Notes: a model not told the origin generated them from the letters alone. Positions 1 through 10,542 are shown, counted from the first letter of the stretch. The stretch: DNA of 64,000 bases from Bacteroidota bacterium (GCA_014190575.1 BJGQ01000002.1:77382-141381), one strand, 5' to 3'. A program made the numbers and translations.

Positions 1-2092
1 CAACTTTAACAAGTATCAGCGGATGTGATTCAGTTATTACAACCAACCTGACTGTAAATCCTGTTTATACATCGACTGTGAATACAGCAATCTGCAATGG
101 TGCTTCATACACTTTACCGAATGGTACTTCAGTATCAGCAGCAGGAACCTATACTTCGACCTTAACAAGTATCAGCGGATGTGATTCAGTGATCACAACC
201 AACCTTTCAGTTAACTCAGTGTTCGCAGCAACTGTAAATGCAGCAATCTGCAATGGTGCTTCATACAGTTTGCCAAACGGCACTTCAGTATCAGCAGCAG
301 GAACCTATACTTCAACATTAACTTCAGTGAGCGGATGTGATTCAGTGATTACAACCAACCTGATAGTGAATCCTGTTTATGCTTCGACTGTTAATGTAGC
401 GATCTGCAATGGAGCATCATACGCTTTACCAAATGGTACATCAGTATCAGCAGCCGGAACTTACACTTCAACTTTAACAAGTATCAGCGGATGTGATTCA
501 GTGATCACAACCAACCTGACTGTAAATCCTGTTTATACATCGACTGTGAATGCAGCAATCTGCAATGGTGCTTCATACACTTTACCGAATGGTACTTCAG
601 TATCAGCAGCAGGAACCTATACTTCGACCTTAATCAGTATCAGCGGATGTGATTCAGTGATTACAACCAACCTTTCAGTTAACTCAGTGTTCGCAGCAAC
701 TGTGAATACAGCAATCTGCAATGGCGCGACTTATACTTTACCAAGCGGAACAAGTGTATCAGCTGCCGGAACATATACATCAACTTTAACAAGTATCAGC
801 GGATGTGATTCAGTGATTACAACCAACCTTTCAGTTAACTCAGTATTCGCAGCAACTGTAAATGCAGCAATCTGCAATGGTGCTTCATACACTTTACCAA
901 ATGGTACTTCAGTAAACGCAGCCGGAACTTATACTTCAACATTAACAAGTGTGAACGGATGTGATTCAGTGATCACAACTAATTTGATTGTGAACCCTGT
1001 TTGTGCTTCAACAGTAAATGCAGCTATTTGCAACGGTGCTTCTTACACTTTACCTAATGGAACAAGTGTAACAGCAGCCGGAACTTATACATCAACATTA
1101 ACTTCAGTAAGCGGATGTGATTCAGTGATCACAACCAACCTGATAGTGAATCCTGTTTATGCTTCGACTGTTAATGCAGCGATCTGCAATGGTGCTTCAT
1201 ACACTTTACCGAATGGTACTTCAGTATCAGCAGCCGGAACATATACTTCAACATTAACAAGCGTGAGCGGATGTGATTCAGTGATCACAACCAACCTGAC
1301 TGTGAATCCGGTTTATGCTTCGACTGTGAATGCAGCAATCTGCAATGGCGCGACTTATACTTTACCAAGCGGAACAAGTGTATCAGCTGCCGGAACCTAT
1401 ACTTCAACTTTAACAAGTATCAGCGGATGTGATTCAGTGATCACCACCAACCTTACTGTGAATCCTATTTATGCTTCGACTGTGAATGCAGCGATTTGCA
1501 ACGGTGCTTCATACACATTACCAAACGGAACTAGTGTAAACGCAGCCGGAACATATACATCGACCTTAACCAGTATCAGCGGATGTGATTCAGTTATTAC
1601 AACCAACCTTTCAGTTAACTCAGTGTTCGCAGCAACTGTGAATACAGCAATCTGCAATGGCGCGACTTATACTTTACCAAGCGGAACAAGTGTATCAGCT
1701 GCCGGAACCTATACTTCAACTTTAACAAGTATCAGCGGATGTGATTCAGTGATTACAACCAACCTTTCAGTTAACTCAGTGTTCGCAGCAACTGTAAATG
1801 CAGCAATCTGCAATGGTGCTTCATACACTTTACCAAATGGTACTTCAGTAAACGCAGCCGGAACTTATACTTCAACATTAACAAGTGTGAACGGATGTGA
1901 TTCAGTGATCACAACTAATTTGATTGTGAATTCAGTTTTGACTTCAACTGTTAATGTACAAATCTGTTCAGGTGGAAATTATGTTTTACCAAATGGTACT
2001 TCAGTGAACGCCGCAGGACAATACATCACAACATTAACAAGTGTTAGCGGATGTGATTCAGTGATCACAACCAACATTTCAGTTGGAGGATT
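1..2092 (+). repeat. Tandem array 1: thirteen full 156-bp (52-codon) repeats plus a partial one
   Basis: Units start at 78, 234, 390, 546, 702, 858, 1014, 1170, 1326, 1482, 1638, 1794 and 1950, exactly 156 bp apart, with a partial unit before 78. Each codes AICNGASY / LPNGTSV / AAGTYTSTL / GCDSVITTNL and has two cysteines. The last unit (1950) switches to the QICSGGNYVLPNG subtype found in the second array. Nucleotide identity between units is very high, including at synonymous sites, which points to recent duplication or gene conversion. Confidence 0.95.
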
Positions 2093-5000
2093 TACACTTG
2101 CAACAATAAATACTAATTCAACTTGTGGTACACAGAATGGAAATATTAATTTGAGTGTAGTTGGCGGAATTGCACCTTTTAATTATAACTGGTCAAATGG
2201 AAACACCAATCAGGATTTGCAAAATATTTCATCAGGGAATTATTCTGTAACAGTATCAGATAACTCAGGATGTTCTTCAACACTTACAACTATTTTGAAT
2301 AATACTGGTGGAGTAATAGGAGTGAACCTCACAATTAATTATCCGACCTGTACTGTTTTGACAAATGGTTCTGTAATTGCGAATGGAAATGGTTCATCAG
2401 CTCCTTACACCTATCATTGGTCAACCGGTTCAAATTTGCCATTCATATTCGGAGTTTCAACAGGAAATTATTATTTGACAGTGACTTCAGCATCAGGATG
2501 TTCTATAGATACTTCAATTTATATTCCGTCACCTGTTCCAATTTTTGTGATTGACTCTGTAGCACCATCGGTTTGCGGAAACTTTGCCGCACAACTATAT
2601 GTATCTGTAACAGGTGGTTCAATGCCATACCAATATCACTGGTCGAATGGTGCGACAATTGAAGACTTGCTTTATGTAAATGGTGGAGTTTATAATTTGA
2701 CAGTTACTGACTCTCATAATTGTATGGGATTGTTATCAGTAAATATTCCAAATATTTTGTTGCCTTACCTTGCTGAAACACATGTTGATGCTTCTTGCGG
2801 CAATGCTACTGGCAATATTGACCTGGTGCCAAGCGGAGGAAATCTTCCTTATCATTTCCAATGGTCTAATGGTGAAACAACTGAGGATGTGGCTAATCTT
2901 ATTGCAGGTATTTATACTGTAACTGCATTCGATGCAAATGGTTGTACTTCATCACTAAATGTTACAATCAATAATTCAAATGGTCCCGTGTTAACCGAAA
3001 CTCATCAGGATGATTATTGTGCTCATTCAATTGCAAGTATTGATTTAACAATTTCTGGTGGAGCAACTCCTTATCAAATTAATTGGTCGAATGGAAGCAC
3101 TACTGAAGATTTAAATACTATTTCTTCCGGAAATTATAATGTAACAGTTGTGGATGCGAACGGATGCAGTGTTACAACAACTATAAATGTAAATGGATTG
3201 AATGGACAAACAGTTTCGCTTACCGCAATTTCACCAATGTGTAATGGAGCTTCAAATGGTTCTGTTACGGTTGATGTTTTTGGCGGTGTTCCGAATTTAA
3301 GTTTTATGTGGAGCAATGGAATGACATCGCAAAATCTTAATAATGTTGGTGCAGGAAATTATTCTATAACAGTAACAGATGGTTTTGGGTGTGTGGTTTC
3401 GAATAATACAACATTGATTAATCCAGCAGCGCAAACAGCCACAATCGTAAATACACAAATCTGTTCGGGTGGAAATTATGTTTTACCTAATGGAACATCA
3501 GTGAATACAGCCGGAACTTACACTTCAACTTTAACTTCAGTAAGCGGATGTGATTCTGTAATCACCACTAATCTTTCAGTGAATTCAATTCTAACTTCAG
3601 CTGTGAACGCACAAATCTGTTCGGGTGGAAATTATGTTTTACCAAGCGGTGCTTCGACAAGCTCAGCAGGACAATACATCACAACATTAACAAGTGTGAG
3701 TGGATGTGATTCTGTTATCACAACTAATCTTTCTGTGAATTCAATTCTGACTTCAACTGTGAATGCACAAATCTGTTCAGGTGGAAATTATGTTTTACCA
3801 AGCGGTGCTTCGACCAGCTCAGCAGGACAATACATCACAACATTAACTTCAGTAAGCGGATGTGATTCTGTTATCACAACTAACCTCTCTGTAAATTCAA
3901 TCCTGACATCAACAGTCAATGCACAAATCTGTTCTGGTGGAAATTATGTTTTGCCAAATGGTACATCAGTAAGTGCAACAGGAACTTACACTTCAACTTT
4001 AACAAGTGTGAGCGGATGTGATTCAGTTATCACCACCAATCTTTCAGTGAATTCAATTTTAACTTCAATAGTGAATGCACAAATCTGTTCAGGTGGAAAT
4101 TATGTTTTACCGAATGGAACTTCGGTGAATGCAGCCGCAACTTACACGACGACATTAACTTCAGTAAGTGGATGTGATTCTGTTATTACAACAAATCTTT
4201 CGGTGAATTCAATTTTGACTTCAACTGTGAATGCACAAATCTGTTCTGGTGGAAATTATGTTTTACCGAATGGAACTTCGGTGAATGCAGCCGCAACTTA
4301 CACGACAACATTAACTTCAGTAAGTGGATGTGATTCTGTTATCACAACTAACCTCTCTGTGAATTCAATCCTGACATCAACAGTCAATACTCAAATCTGT
4401 TCAGGCGGAAATTATGTTTTGCCAAATGGAACATCAGTGAATACAGCTGGAACTTATACTTCAACTTTAACAAGTGTGAATGGATGCGATTCAGTAATCA
4501 CAACAATTTTAAATGTGGGAAGTCCTACAGCTTCAGAAACTCATATCGATGCGGCGTGCGGAATGGCAAATGCAAGCATTAATTTGAATGTAAGCGGTGG
4601 AATTTCTCCATACAATTATACCTGGAGCAATGGTGCAACCACAGCAAATATTTCGATGCTTTCTGCTAACAATTACTTAGTAACTGTAACTGATAATAAT
4701 TCTTGCCAATCAATTTTAAGTGTAAATATTAATAATATCAATGGACCTGTTCTTACCGAAAATCATTTGAATTCATCTTGTGGAAACCCGAATGGCGCTG
4801 TTGATTTAACAGTAGCCGGTGGTGTTCCTCCAATGAATTTCATTTGGAGTAACGCAGCAGTAACCGAAGATATAAATAATATTCCACAAGGAATTTATAG
4901 TGTTACAGTTTCTGATGCTAACAATTGTGTTGCGTCATTAAATATTTCAATTGGTGGAAATAACATTCCTGCAGTTTCTGAAACACATATTGATGCAAGT

Positions 5001-8000
5001 TGTAACGGAAATAATGGGTCGGTTAATTTAACAGTTGGTGGAGGCGCTCCAATTTACACATACATCTGGAGCAATGGTATTACAACCGAAGATCAGCAAA
5101 ATCTTTCTTCAGGAAATTACTTGGTAACTGTAACAGATGCCAATACCTGTAAGTCGATTTTGAGTGTGAACATTAGTAACCAGATTTCAACTCTTACTAT
5201 TGGTGAAACGCATGTTGCTCCCGTTTGTGGTCAAAGTAATGGAAGTATTGATGTAACAGTTTCAGGTGGTGTAACTCCTTATGATTACGAGTGGGATAGT
5301 AATGCAACCACAGAAGATTTATCCGGAATTACTGCTGGCATTTATATCATTGAAGTTGTAGATGCGGTTGGTTGCCAGGCAACACTTCCTGTAGCAATAA
5401 TTTGTGTCTCGGCTCCGCCATGTTTATTATCTGTTAGTGCGTCGGCAATAAATACTTCATGTTCAAATCCGAATTCAGGTGGAGCAAATCTTTTAATTAC
5501 CAATTCTGTTTCATCATTATCTTATCTATGGTCAAATGGGCATACAACTCAAAATTTAAACAGTATTGTAGCCGGAAACTATTCGGTTACCGTCAACGAT
5601 GCAATCGGATGCTCAGCAACAACGACTGTAAATGTGTTAAATACAAATGGTCCTTCTGTAATTGATAGTCATGCAAATACCTCATGCGGAAACAGTAATG
5701 GTTCCATTAGTTTGACTGTAGGTGGCGGAACTTCTCCTTACAATTATTTATGGACCAATGGATTTACAACTCAGAATTTAAATAATCTTTCAGCGGGAGA
5801 TTATTTTGTAACCGTTGCTGATGCAAATAACTGTATTGCAACATTGCATGTTTATATAGAAAATTCTACTGCAACAACATTTATTGAATCACACGCAAAT
5901 GCATCGTGCGGAAACAGCAATGGTTCAATTGACCTAACCGTTACAAGTGGAGTTGCTCCATACAGCTTTATTTGGAATTCAGGTGCTACTGCTGAAGATC
6001 CGATTAATATGTCAGCTGGAAATTATATTGTAACAGTTACAGATGCATTTGCATGTTCAGCTTCTGCTTCAATAACAATTTCAAATACAAACAGTCCTGT
6101 ATTAAGTGAAACACATGTTGATGCAAGTTGCGGTAACTTTAATGGATCCATTAATTTAACAGTTAGTGGTGGTGCAAGTCCATACTCTTATCAATGGAAT
6201 AATTTTGCTACCACTCAGGACATTACAAATCTGATGACCGGAAATTATGTGGTAACGGTAACCGATGCCAATAACTGTGTGGCAATTATGAGTGTGCTGA
6301 TTGATAACTTAAGTGGTCCGTCATTAAATGTAAGCACAGCCAATCCAAGCTGCGGACAAAACAATGGCGCAATAGATTTACAAGTAAGTGGTGGAATACC
6401 TCCATATACATTCAATTGGATAAACGGGGCAACTACATCTACTCTTACCAATCTTGCTGCTGGTAATTATGCGGTAACAGTTTCTGATCAGAGTGGATGT
6501 TCGTTGTTTACTACCACTTCTTTGATTTTAACTTCGTCACCTTCAATAAATCTGAATTCAATTTCAAATGCAATTTGTGTTGGAAATGCAACAACAATTT
6601 CTGCAAGCGGTGCAACAACTTATGCATGGTCACCTTCAGCAGGATTAAATGTTACAACAGGGAATAATGTGGTTGCGAATCCTACTGTTACAACTACTTA
6701 TTCAGTAACCGGAAGTACTGCCGGTGGTTGCAGCGCATCTTCAACCATTGTGATAACTGTTTCTGCAAGCCCGATAATTTCAGTAGTACCTACTACATCG
6801 TTTATATGTGCTGGTGGTTCAACTTCAATAACCGCAAGTGGCGCAACTTCTTATTCATGGTCGCCATCTGCAAGTTTATCATCAGTAACTTCGGCAACTG
6901 TAACCGCATCCCCAAACAATACAACTACTTATACTGTTACAGGAATTAGTAACGGATGCAGTGCACAGGCAACAACAGTTGTTAATTTAATTTCAGCAAC
7001 TACAATTAATTTAAATACAATTGATACAGCAATTTGTCTTGGTAATTCTATAGTGATTACTGCATCGGGAAGTGGAACAAATTATACCTGGAGTCCTACA
7101 ACCGGGTTGTCGTCAACAACCGGGAATTCTGTTTCGGCAAATCCAATTGCAACAACAGTTTACAATGTTGTTTCAACAAATGCAGGAGGTTGCAGTTCAT
7201 CAGCAAATGTTTTAGTAAATGTAAATGCATTACCAAGTGTAAATGTTTCTTCAAACAACAATAGCATTTGCGCGGGTGGAACAGTAGTGATGAATGCAAG
7301 CGGAGCAGGAACTTATTCTTGGTCGCCATCAACAGGGTTGAATAGTAATTCGGGTACACAAGTAGTTGCAACGCCAAACAACACTATTACATACACAGTT
7401 ACCGTAATTGATTTAGCAACCGGTTGTTCAGCTCAGGCAACAACTATTATTTCAATAATTGCTGCACCTGCTGTCACTGTTTCGGCATCATCAACAAGTA
7501 TTTGTTCAGGTCAAAATACTATACTCACAGCAAGCGGAGCAAGTGCTTATGCATGGTATCCATCAACAGGATTGAGTGCAACCAATGGTATAAGTGTTAT
7601 TGCACAACCTGATTCAAACATGACTTACATTGTTGTTGGTTCAGTTCCAACCGGATGCACTGATACTGCAAGCATTATCATAACTGTTGGAACACTGCCT
7701 GATATTATTGTGGATGTATTGCCTGATGAAGGTTGTGAACCATTGACAGTAACTTTTGATAATCATACAACAGGAGCAGCAACATTCAATTGGTCATTCG
7801 GCGATACTAATTCTTCAACCAATGTTAGTCCTGTTCATACTTACACTTCACAAGGAACTTATCCGGTATCATTTGTTGTAACAAGTGCAGCAGGTTGCTC
7901 TGACACATTGAGCAATCTCGCTACAATAAAAGTTCATCCAACACCTGTTGCTGATTTTACTGTGAATCCTGCGCTTGGAGTGGTAACTACAATTAATGAT

Positions 8001-8471
8001 GCAACATTTACTTTCCTCAATCACTCCACCAATGCTACAAATTACAAATGGTTGTTTGGCGATGGAGCAACTGATACTTATATGAACACTTCACATACTT
8101 ATCTTAACGCAGGAGAGTTTAATGTTACGCTTATTGCATCTGCCGATTATGATTGCGCTGATACACTAACGCTTTATCCGATTATGATTGTGGAAGATGG
8201 AACAGTATTTATTCCGAATGCTTTTACTCCGAATGGAGATGGAATGAATGATGTGTTCAATATTTTCGGAACAGGAATACAGCATTTCACACTTACAATT
8301 TTTGACCGGATAGGAGAGATGGTTTATCAGGGTGATGAAGCATCAGCAGGCTGGGATGCAACATTTAAAGGGCAACCTGTTAACCTCGGTGTGTTTGTTT
8401 ATGTTGCCGATATTACTTACGACGATGGAACAAAAGCAAACAAGAAAGGTGATGTAACTGTGGTGAGATAG
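1..8471 (+). CDS. Giant T9SS type B surface protein with SprB, Ig-like and PKD domains (5' end outside window)
   Basis: The frame is open from base 3 to the TAG at 8469-8471, so about 2,820 residues are visible and the N-terminus lies upstream. Domains in order: 13 tandem 52-residue repeats (to about 2092); six SprB-type modules, each with a W(S/T)NG core and a closing GC (2093-3430); seven more 52-residue repeats (3430-4515); nine further SprB modules (4520-6530); five Ig-like modules built around C(V/A/L/S)G and WSP (6540-7695); two PKD-like domains with the F(N/K)W-FGD pattern (7700-8190). The last ~88 residues carry IPNAFTPNGDGMNDVF, the signature of the T9SS type B (CHU_C) sorting domain. 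Known for the family: such proteins cross the outer membrane by T9SS and act as adhesins or motility-associated surface proteins. Inferred: a surface or secreted filamentous adhesin. No catalytic domain is seen. Confidence 0.9.
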   Translation, partial: TLTSISGCDSVITTNLTVNPVYTSTVNTAICNGASYTLPNGTSVSAAGTYTSTLTSISGCDSVITTNLSVNSVFAATVNAAICNGASYSLPNGTSVSAAGTYTSTLTSVSGCDSVITTNLIVNPVYASTVNVAICNGASYALPNGTSVSAAGTYTSTLTSISGCDSVITTNLTVNPVYTSTVNAAICNGASYTLPNGTSVSAAGTYTSTLISISGCDSVITTNLSVNSVFAATVNTAICNGATYTLPSGTSVSAAGTYTSTLTSISGCDSVITTNLSVNSVFAATVNAAICNGASYTLPNGTSVNAAGTYTSTLTSVNGCDSVITTNLIVNPVCASTVNAAICNGASYTLPNGTSVTAAGTYTSTLTSVSGCDSVITTNLIVNPVYASTVNAAICNGASYTLPNGTSVSAAGTYTSTLTSVSGCDSVITTNLTVNPVYASTVNAAICNGATYTLPSGTSVSAAGTYTSTLTSISGCDSVITTNLTVNPIYASTVNAAICNGASYTLPNGTSVNAAGTYTSTLTSISGCDSVITTNLSVNSVFAATVNTAICNGATYTLPSGTSVSAAGTYTSTLTSISGCDSVITTNLSVNSVFAATVNAAICNGASYTLPNGTSVNAAGTYTSTLTSVNGCDSVITTNLIVNSVLTSTVNVQICSGGNYVLPNGTSVNAAGQYITTLTSVSGCDSVITTNISVGGFTLATINTNSTCGTQNGNINLSVVGGIAPFNYNWSNGNTNQDLQNISSGNYSVTVSDNSGCSSTLTTILNNTGGVIGVNLTINYPTCTVLTNGSVIANGNGSSAPYTYHWSTGSNLPFIFGVSTGNYYLTVTSASGCSIDTSIYIPSPVPIFVIDSVAPSVCGNFAAQLYVSVTGGSMPYQYHWSNGATIEDLLYVNGGVYNLTVTDSHNCMGLLSVNIPNILLPYLAETHVDASCGNATGNIDLVPSGGNLPYHFQWSNGETTEDVANLIAGIYTVTAFDANGCTSSLNVTINNSNGPVLTETHQDDYCAHSIASIDLTISGGATPYQINWSNGSTTEDLNTISSGNYNVTVVDANGCSVTTTINVNGLNGQTVSLTAISPMCNGASNGSVTVDVFGGVPNLSFMWSNGMTSQNLNNVGAGNYSITVTDGFGCVVSNNTTLINPAAQTATIVNTQICSGGNYVLPNGTSVNTAGTYTSTLTSVSGCDSVITTNLSVNSILTSAVNAQICSGGNYVLPSGASTSSAGQYITTLTSVSGCDSVITTNLSVNSILTSTVNAQICSGGNYVLPSGASTSSAGQYITTLTSVSGCDSVITTNLSVNSILTSTVNAQICSGGNYVLPNGTSVSATGTYTSTLTSVSGCDSVITTNLSVNSILTSIVNAQICSGGNYVLPNGTSVNAAATYTTTLTSVSGCDSVITTNLSVNSILTSTVNAQICSGGNYVLPNGTSVNAAATYTTTLTSVSGCDSVITTNLSVNSILTSTVNTQICSGGNYVLPNGTSVNTAGTYTSTLTSVNGCDSVITTILNVGSPTASETHIDAACGMANASINLNVSGGISPYNYTWSNGATTANISMLSANNYLVTVTDNNSCQSILSVNINNINGPVLTENHLNSSCGNPNGAVDLTVAGGVPPMNFIWSNAAVTEDINNIPQGIYSVTVSDANNCVASLNISIGGNNIPAVSETHIDASCNGNNGSVNLTVGGGAPIYTYIWSNGITTEDQQNLSSGNYLVTVTDANTCKSILSVNISNQISTLTIGETHVAPVCGQSNGSIDVTVSGGVTPYDYEWDSNATTEDLSGITAGIYIIEVVDAVGCQATLPVAIICVSAPPCLLSVSASAINTSCSNPNSGGANLLITNSVSSLSYLWSNGHTTQNLNSIVAGNYSVTVNDAIGCSATTTVNVLNTNGPSVIDSHANTSCGNSNGSISLTVGGGTSPYNYLWTNGFTTQNLNNLSAGDYFVTVADANNCIATLHVYIENSTATTFIESHANASCGNSNGSIDLTVTSGVAPYSFIWNSGATAEDPINMSAGNYIVTVTDAFACSASASITISNTNSPVLSETHVDASCGNFNGSINLTVSGGASPYSYQWNNFATTQDITNLMTGNYVVTVTDANNCVAIMSVLIDNLSGPSLNVSTANPSCGQNNGAIDLQVSGGIPPYTFNWINGATTSTLTNLAAGNYAVTVSDQSGCSLFTTTSLILTSSPSINLNSISNAICVGNATTISASGATTYAWSPSAGLNVTTGNNVVANPTVTTTYSVTGSTAGGCSASSTIVITVSASPIISVVPTTSFICAGGSTSITASGATSYSWSPSASLSSVTSATVTASPNNTTTYTVTGISNGCSAQATTVVNLISATTINLNTIDTAICLGNSIVITASGSGTNYTWSPTTGLSSTTGNSVSANPIATTVYNVVSTNAGGCSSSANVLVNVNALPSVNVSSNNNSICAGGTVVMNASGAGTYSWSPSTGLNSNSGTQVVATPNNTITYTVTVIDLATGCSAQATTIISIIAAPAVTVSASSTSICSGQNTILTASGASAYAWYPSTGLSATNGISVIAQPDSNMTYIVVGSVPTGCTDTASIIITVGTLPDIIVDVLPDEGCEPLTVTFDNHTTGAATFNWSFGDTNSSTNVSPVHTYTSQGTYPVSFVVTSAAGCSDTLSNLATIKVHPTPVADFTVNPALGVVTTINDATFTFLNHSTNATNYKWLFGDGATDTYMNTSHTYLNAGEFNVTLIASADYDCADTLTLYPIMIVEDGTVFIPNAFTPNGDGMNDVFNIFGTGIQHFTLTIFDRIGEMVYQGDEASAGWDATFKGQPVNLGVFVYVADITYDDGTKANKKGDVTVVR
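3430..4515 (+). repeat. Tandem array 2: seven 156-bp repeats of the QICSGGNY subtype
   Basis: Seven units of the same 52-residue module follow the first six SprB modules. All carry QICSGGNYVLP followed by NGTS or SGAS, then GCDSVITT. Two adjacent units share the SGASTSSAGQYITT variant and another two share VNAAATYTTT, a pattern expected from local tandem duplication. Confidence 0.93.
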
Positions 8472-8549
8472 CTTTATTAAATTAAAAATTATCAATGAAA
8501 ATTGAAAAAATATTGAATAGTTAAGAATTGATTTGTGCTGAATGAATTG

Positions 8550-8600
8550 AAGAGCCTGTATCCGACTGCTACCCCGGATATCAGGCTCTTTTAATTTTTG
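8550..8600 (+). terminator. Rho-independent terminator after the giant surface protein
   Basis: AAGAGCCTG (8550-8558) pairs with CAGGCTCTT (8582-8590). The inner stem is extended by TATCCG/CGGATA, and a T-rich tract follows. It lies about 80 bp past the stop. Nothing else recognisable was seen in 8472-8761. Confidence 0.8.
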
Positions 8601-8761
8601 AATAATTATTTCTGTTGGATTTAAAAACGCCGACTTTTGATAACACAGTTAAAAATTAACAGCTACAAATATCATAATGATAATATCATTCAAGTGCTAC
8701 ATTCGTATGCATTATGAAAAATGATATTAAAAATTTACCATTCATTTTAAATAAATAGAGG

Positions 8762-10117
8762 ATGAAAAAACTACTTTTTGTTTTTTTACTTACAACCGCT
8801 GTTAAATTTGATTATGCACAAGCGTGGTTACCGATGGGAGCCGGGACTTTAGGATATGTAAAAACTATTGCAGCCGATACTATCAATAATCGAATATTTG
8901 TTGGTGGACAATTTGATGCGATGGACACCTTACAACAAGTAGGTAATGCTGCAATATGGGATGGAGTAAAATGGAGTAGATTTATTCATGACGGGGGGAC
9001 TACTGGCTTTACAGACTTAATTAGCAAAATGATAATTAAGGATAATTTTTTGTATTATTCACTTAGAATAGGAGTAGGAATTTATTCAATTTACCAATTA
9101 GACTTGAATAATTTCACATCACAATATATTAATCAATTTGATGGAGGAATAACTGATATGCTATTTTATCGTGATACCTTGTACGCATGTGGAGATTTCA
9201 CCGGAATGATCTCAAAATATGATGGAGTTAATTGGATTTCAATTACTGATAACATGAGTTTAGGCAATGGTTGGGGATATGGCATAAGTGACATGGAAGT
9301 ATATAACGACAAACTTTATGTAGCCGGAGATTTTGAAATAACCAGCCCGTGGCAAATGAAGGGTGCAGCCGCCTGGAACGGCACCATTTGGGAAGATATA
9401 GATTCAAACCTTACTGCTAATATTGGTGATTTTGGAGTTTTTTATAATGCGATAAAATCTTATCATGATAAGATTTATTTAGGAGGGTTATTTGATACCT
9501 CACATGGATGCCCTGGAAATGGTTTTCTCGTTCTTAATAATGGTCAGTGTGAAAATACGGGTCAGGATTTTTGGATAATTCAAACTATGACCCTTTTTAA
9601 CGACAAATTATTTATTGGCGGTTCTCTCGAGAGTAATGGTGCCCCTTATGGTCATAGTATAATCATCTATAATGATACTACTTATCATATTGCATATTAT
9701 GATAGCTTGTGTCCCGGAGGACCTATAAATTGCTTCGAAAGTATGAATAATGATTTATTTGTTGGGGGAGATTTTTCAATTGTTGACAATTTAAATTCTA
9801 CAACTTATGCAAGGGCAATAGCTTTTCTTGATCCTGATACAATTATAAGTGGAATAAAGGAGAATTTAATAAAAGAAGAAAAAGAAGATATAAAAATTTA
9901 CCCCAACCCTGCAAACGAAGAACTAACAATTAAGTGGCATGGTAGAGATGTAAAACTGAAAATAACTGATATGCTTGGCAGAGAAATAATTTCATATAAA
10001 CCTAATTCAAATGCTGATCAGTTAACTATTACTGTTGCTGAATTACAGGCAGGTATTTATTTCTGTACTGTAATTAGTAGCAATGGAAAAATAACACGGA
10101 AGGTGGTGAAGGAGTAA
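8762..10117 (+). CDS. T9SS type A secreted protein with propeller-like repeats
   Basis: 451 residues starting with a signal peptide (MKKLLFVFLLTTAVKFDYAQ). The body contains recurring blades of the form 'WDG-x-W' / 'YDGVNW' / 'WNGTIW' alternating with 'NDKLYVAGDF' / 'NDKLFIGGSL', at roughly 40-50 residue spacing. That is a beta-propeller-like pattern common in Bacteroidota secreted proteins. The last ~75 residues (from IYPNPANEELTI to KVVKE) form a T9SS type A sorting domain. Predicted to be exported by Sec, then T9SS, and left on or released from the surface. The ligand cannot be told from sequence. A possible -7 element (TACATTCG) lies just upstream, with no matching -33 box. Confidence 0.8.
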   Translation: MKKLLFVFLLTTAVKFDYAQAWLPMGAGTLGYVKTIAADTINNRIFVGGQFDAMDTLQQVGNAAIWDGVKWSRFIHDGGTTGFTDLISKMIIKDNFLYYSLRIGVGIYSIYQLDLNNFTSQYINQFDGGITDMLFYRDTLYACGDFTGMISKYDGVNWISITDNMSLGNGWGYGISDMEVYNDKLYVAGDFEITSPWQMKGAAAWNGTIWEDIDSNLTANIGDFGVFYNAIKSYHDKIYLGGLFDTSHGCPGNGFLVLNNGQCENTGQDFWIIQTMTLFNDKLFIGGSLESNGAPYGHSIIIYNDTTYHIAYYDSLCPGGPINCFESMNNDLFVGGDFSIVDNLNSTTYARAIAFLDPDTIISGIKENLIKEEKEDIKIYPNPANEELTIKWHGRDVKLKITDMLGREIISYKPNSNADQLTITVAELQAGIYFCTVISSNGKITRKVVKE

Positions 10118-10170
10118 AATCTTAATTTCAACGCTACCAAAATTTCATGTTGGCAACCTTTAATCTTCGG

Positions 10171-10201
10171 TTTGGAATATAGCGTGATGCCGTTATATTT
10201 G
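10171..10201 (+). promoter_or_regulatory. Bacteroidota sigma-ABfr-type promoter of rplU-rpmA
   Basis: TTTG at 10171-10174 and TATATTTG at 10194-10201 are separated by exactly 19 bp, a full match to the Bacteroidota consensus TTTG-N19-TAnnTTTG. The predicted transcription start is near 10208, leaving a very short leader that contains AAGGAG upstream of the rplU ATG. Confidence 0.75.
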
Positions 10202-10223
10202 CCGTCCCAAAAAAGGAGTTACC

Positions 10224-10529
10224 ATGTACGCAATAGTAGATATAGCCGGTCAGCAGTTTAAAGTGGAAAACGGAAACGAGATTTTCGTTCACCGTTTAGA
10301 AGGAGAACCAGGCGCTAAATTAGAATTTGAAAAAGTGATGCTTACCGGCGATGCAGCCAAAATAAATATCGGCACACCGTATTTAAGCACTAAAGTTTCA
10401 GCAACCATTATTGAGCACATGCGCGGCGATAAAGTGCTGGTGTTTAAAAAGAACAAGCGCAAAGGATACCGCAAACTGAATGGTCACCGTCAGGATTTGA
10501 CCAAGATTAAAATTGAAACCATTAAATAA
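10224..10529 (+). CDS. rplU: 50S ribosomal protein L21 (bL21)
   Basis: 101 residues, the normal length for bL21. It opens with MYAIVDIAGQQFKVENG and has the C-terminal KKNKRKGYRKLNGHRQ segment that contacts 23S rRNA. It is followed 13 bp later by rpmA, the usual bL21-bL27 pair. The start is preceded by AAAAAAGGAG at 8 nt, a clear Shine-Dalgarno-like sequence, unusual for a phylum in which most genes lack one. Confidence 0.97.
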   Translation: MYAIVDIAGQQFKVENGNEIFVHRLEGEPGAKLEFEKVMLTGDAAKINIGTPYLSTKVSATIIEHMRGDKVLVFKKNKRKGYRKLNGHRQDLTKIKIETIK

Positions 10530-10542
10530 TTAAGAACTTAAC

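Noticed and set aside
1-4515. Regular 156-bp repeats as a CRISPR-like or non-coding satellite array
   Set aside because: The units are contiguous, in frame, without spacers, and code for a repeated protein module ending in a T9SS-sorted protein.
7096-7377. Minus-strand open frame inside the giant surface protein gene
   Set aside because: It is a low-complexity Leu/His-rich shadow of the coding strand with no supporting motif.
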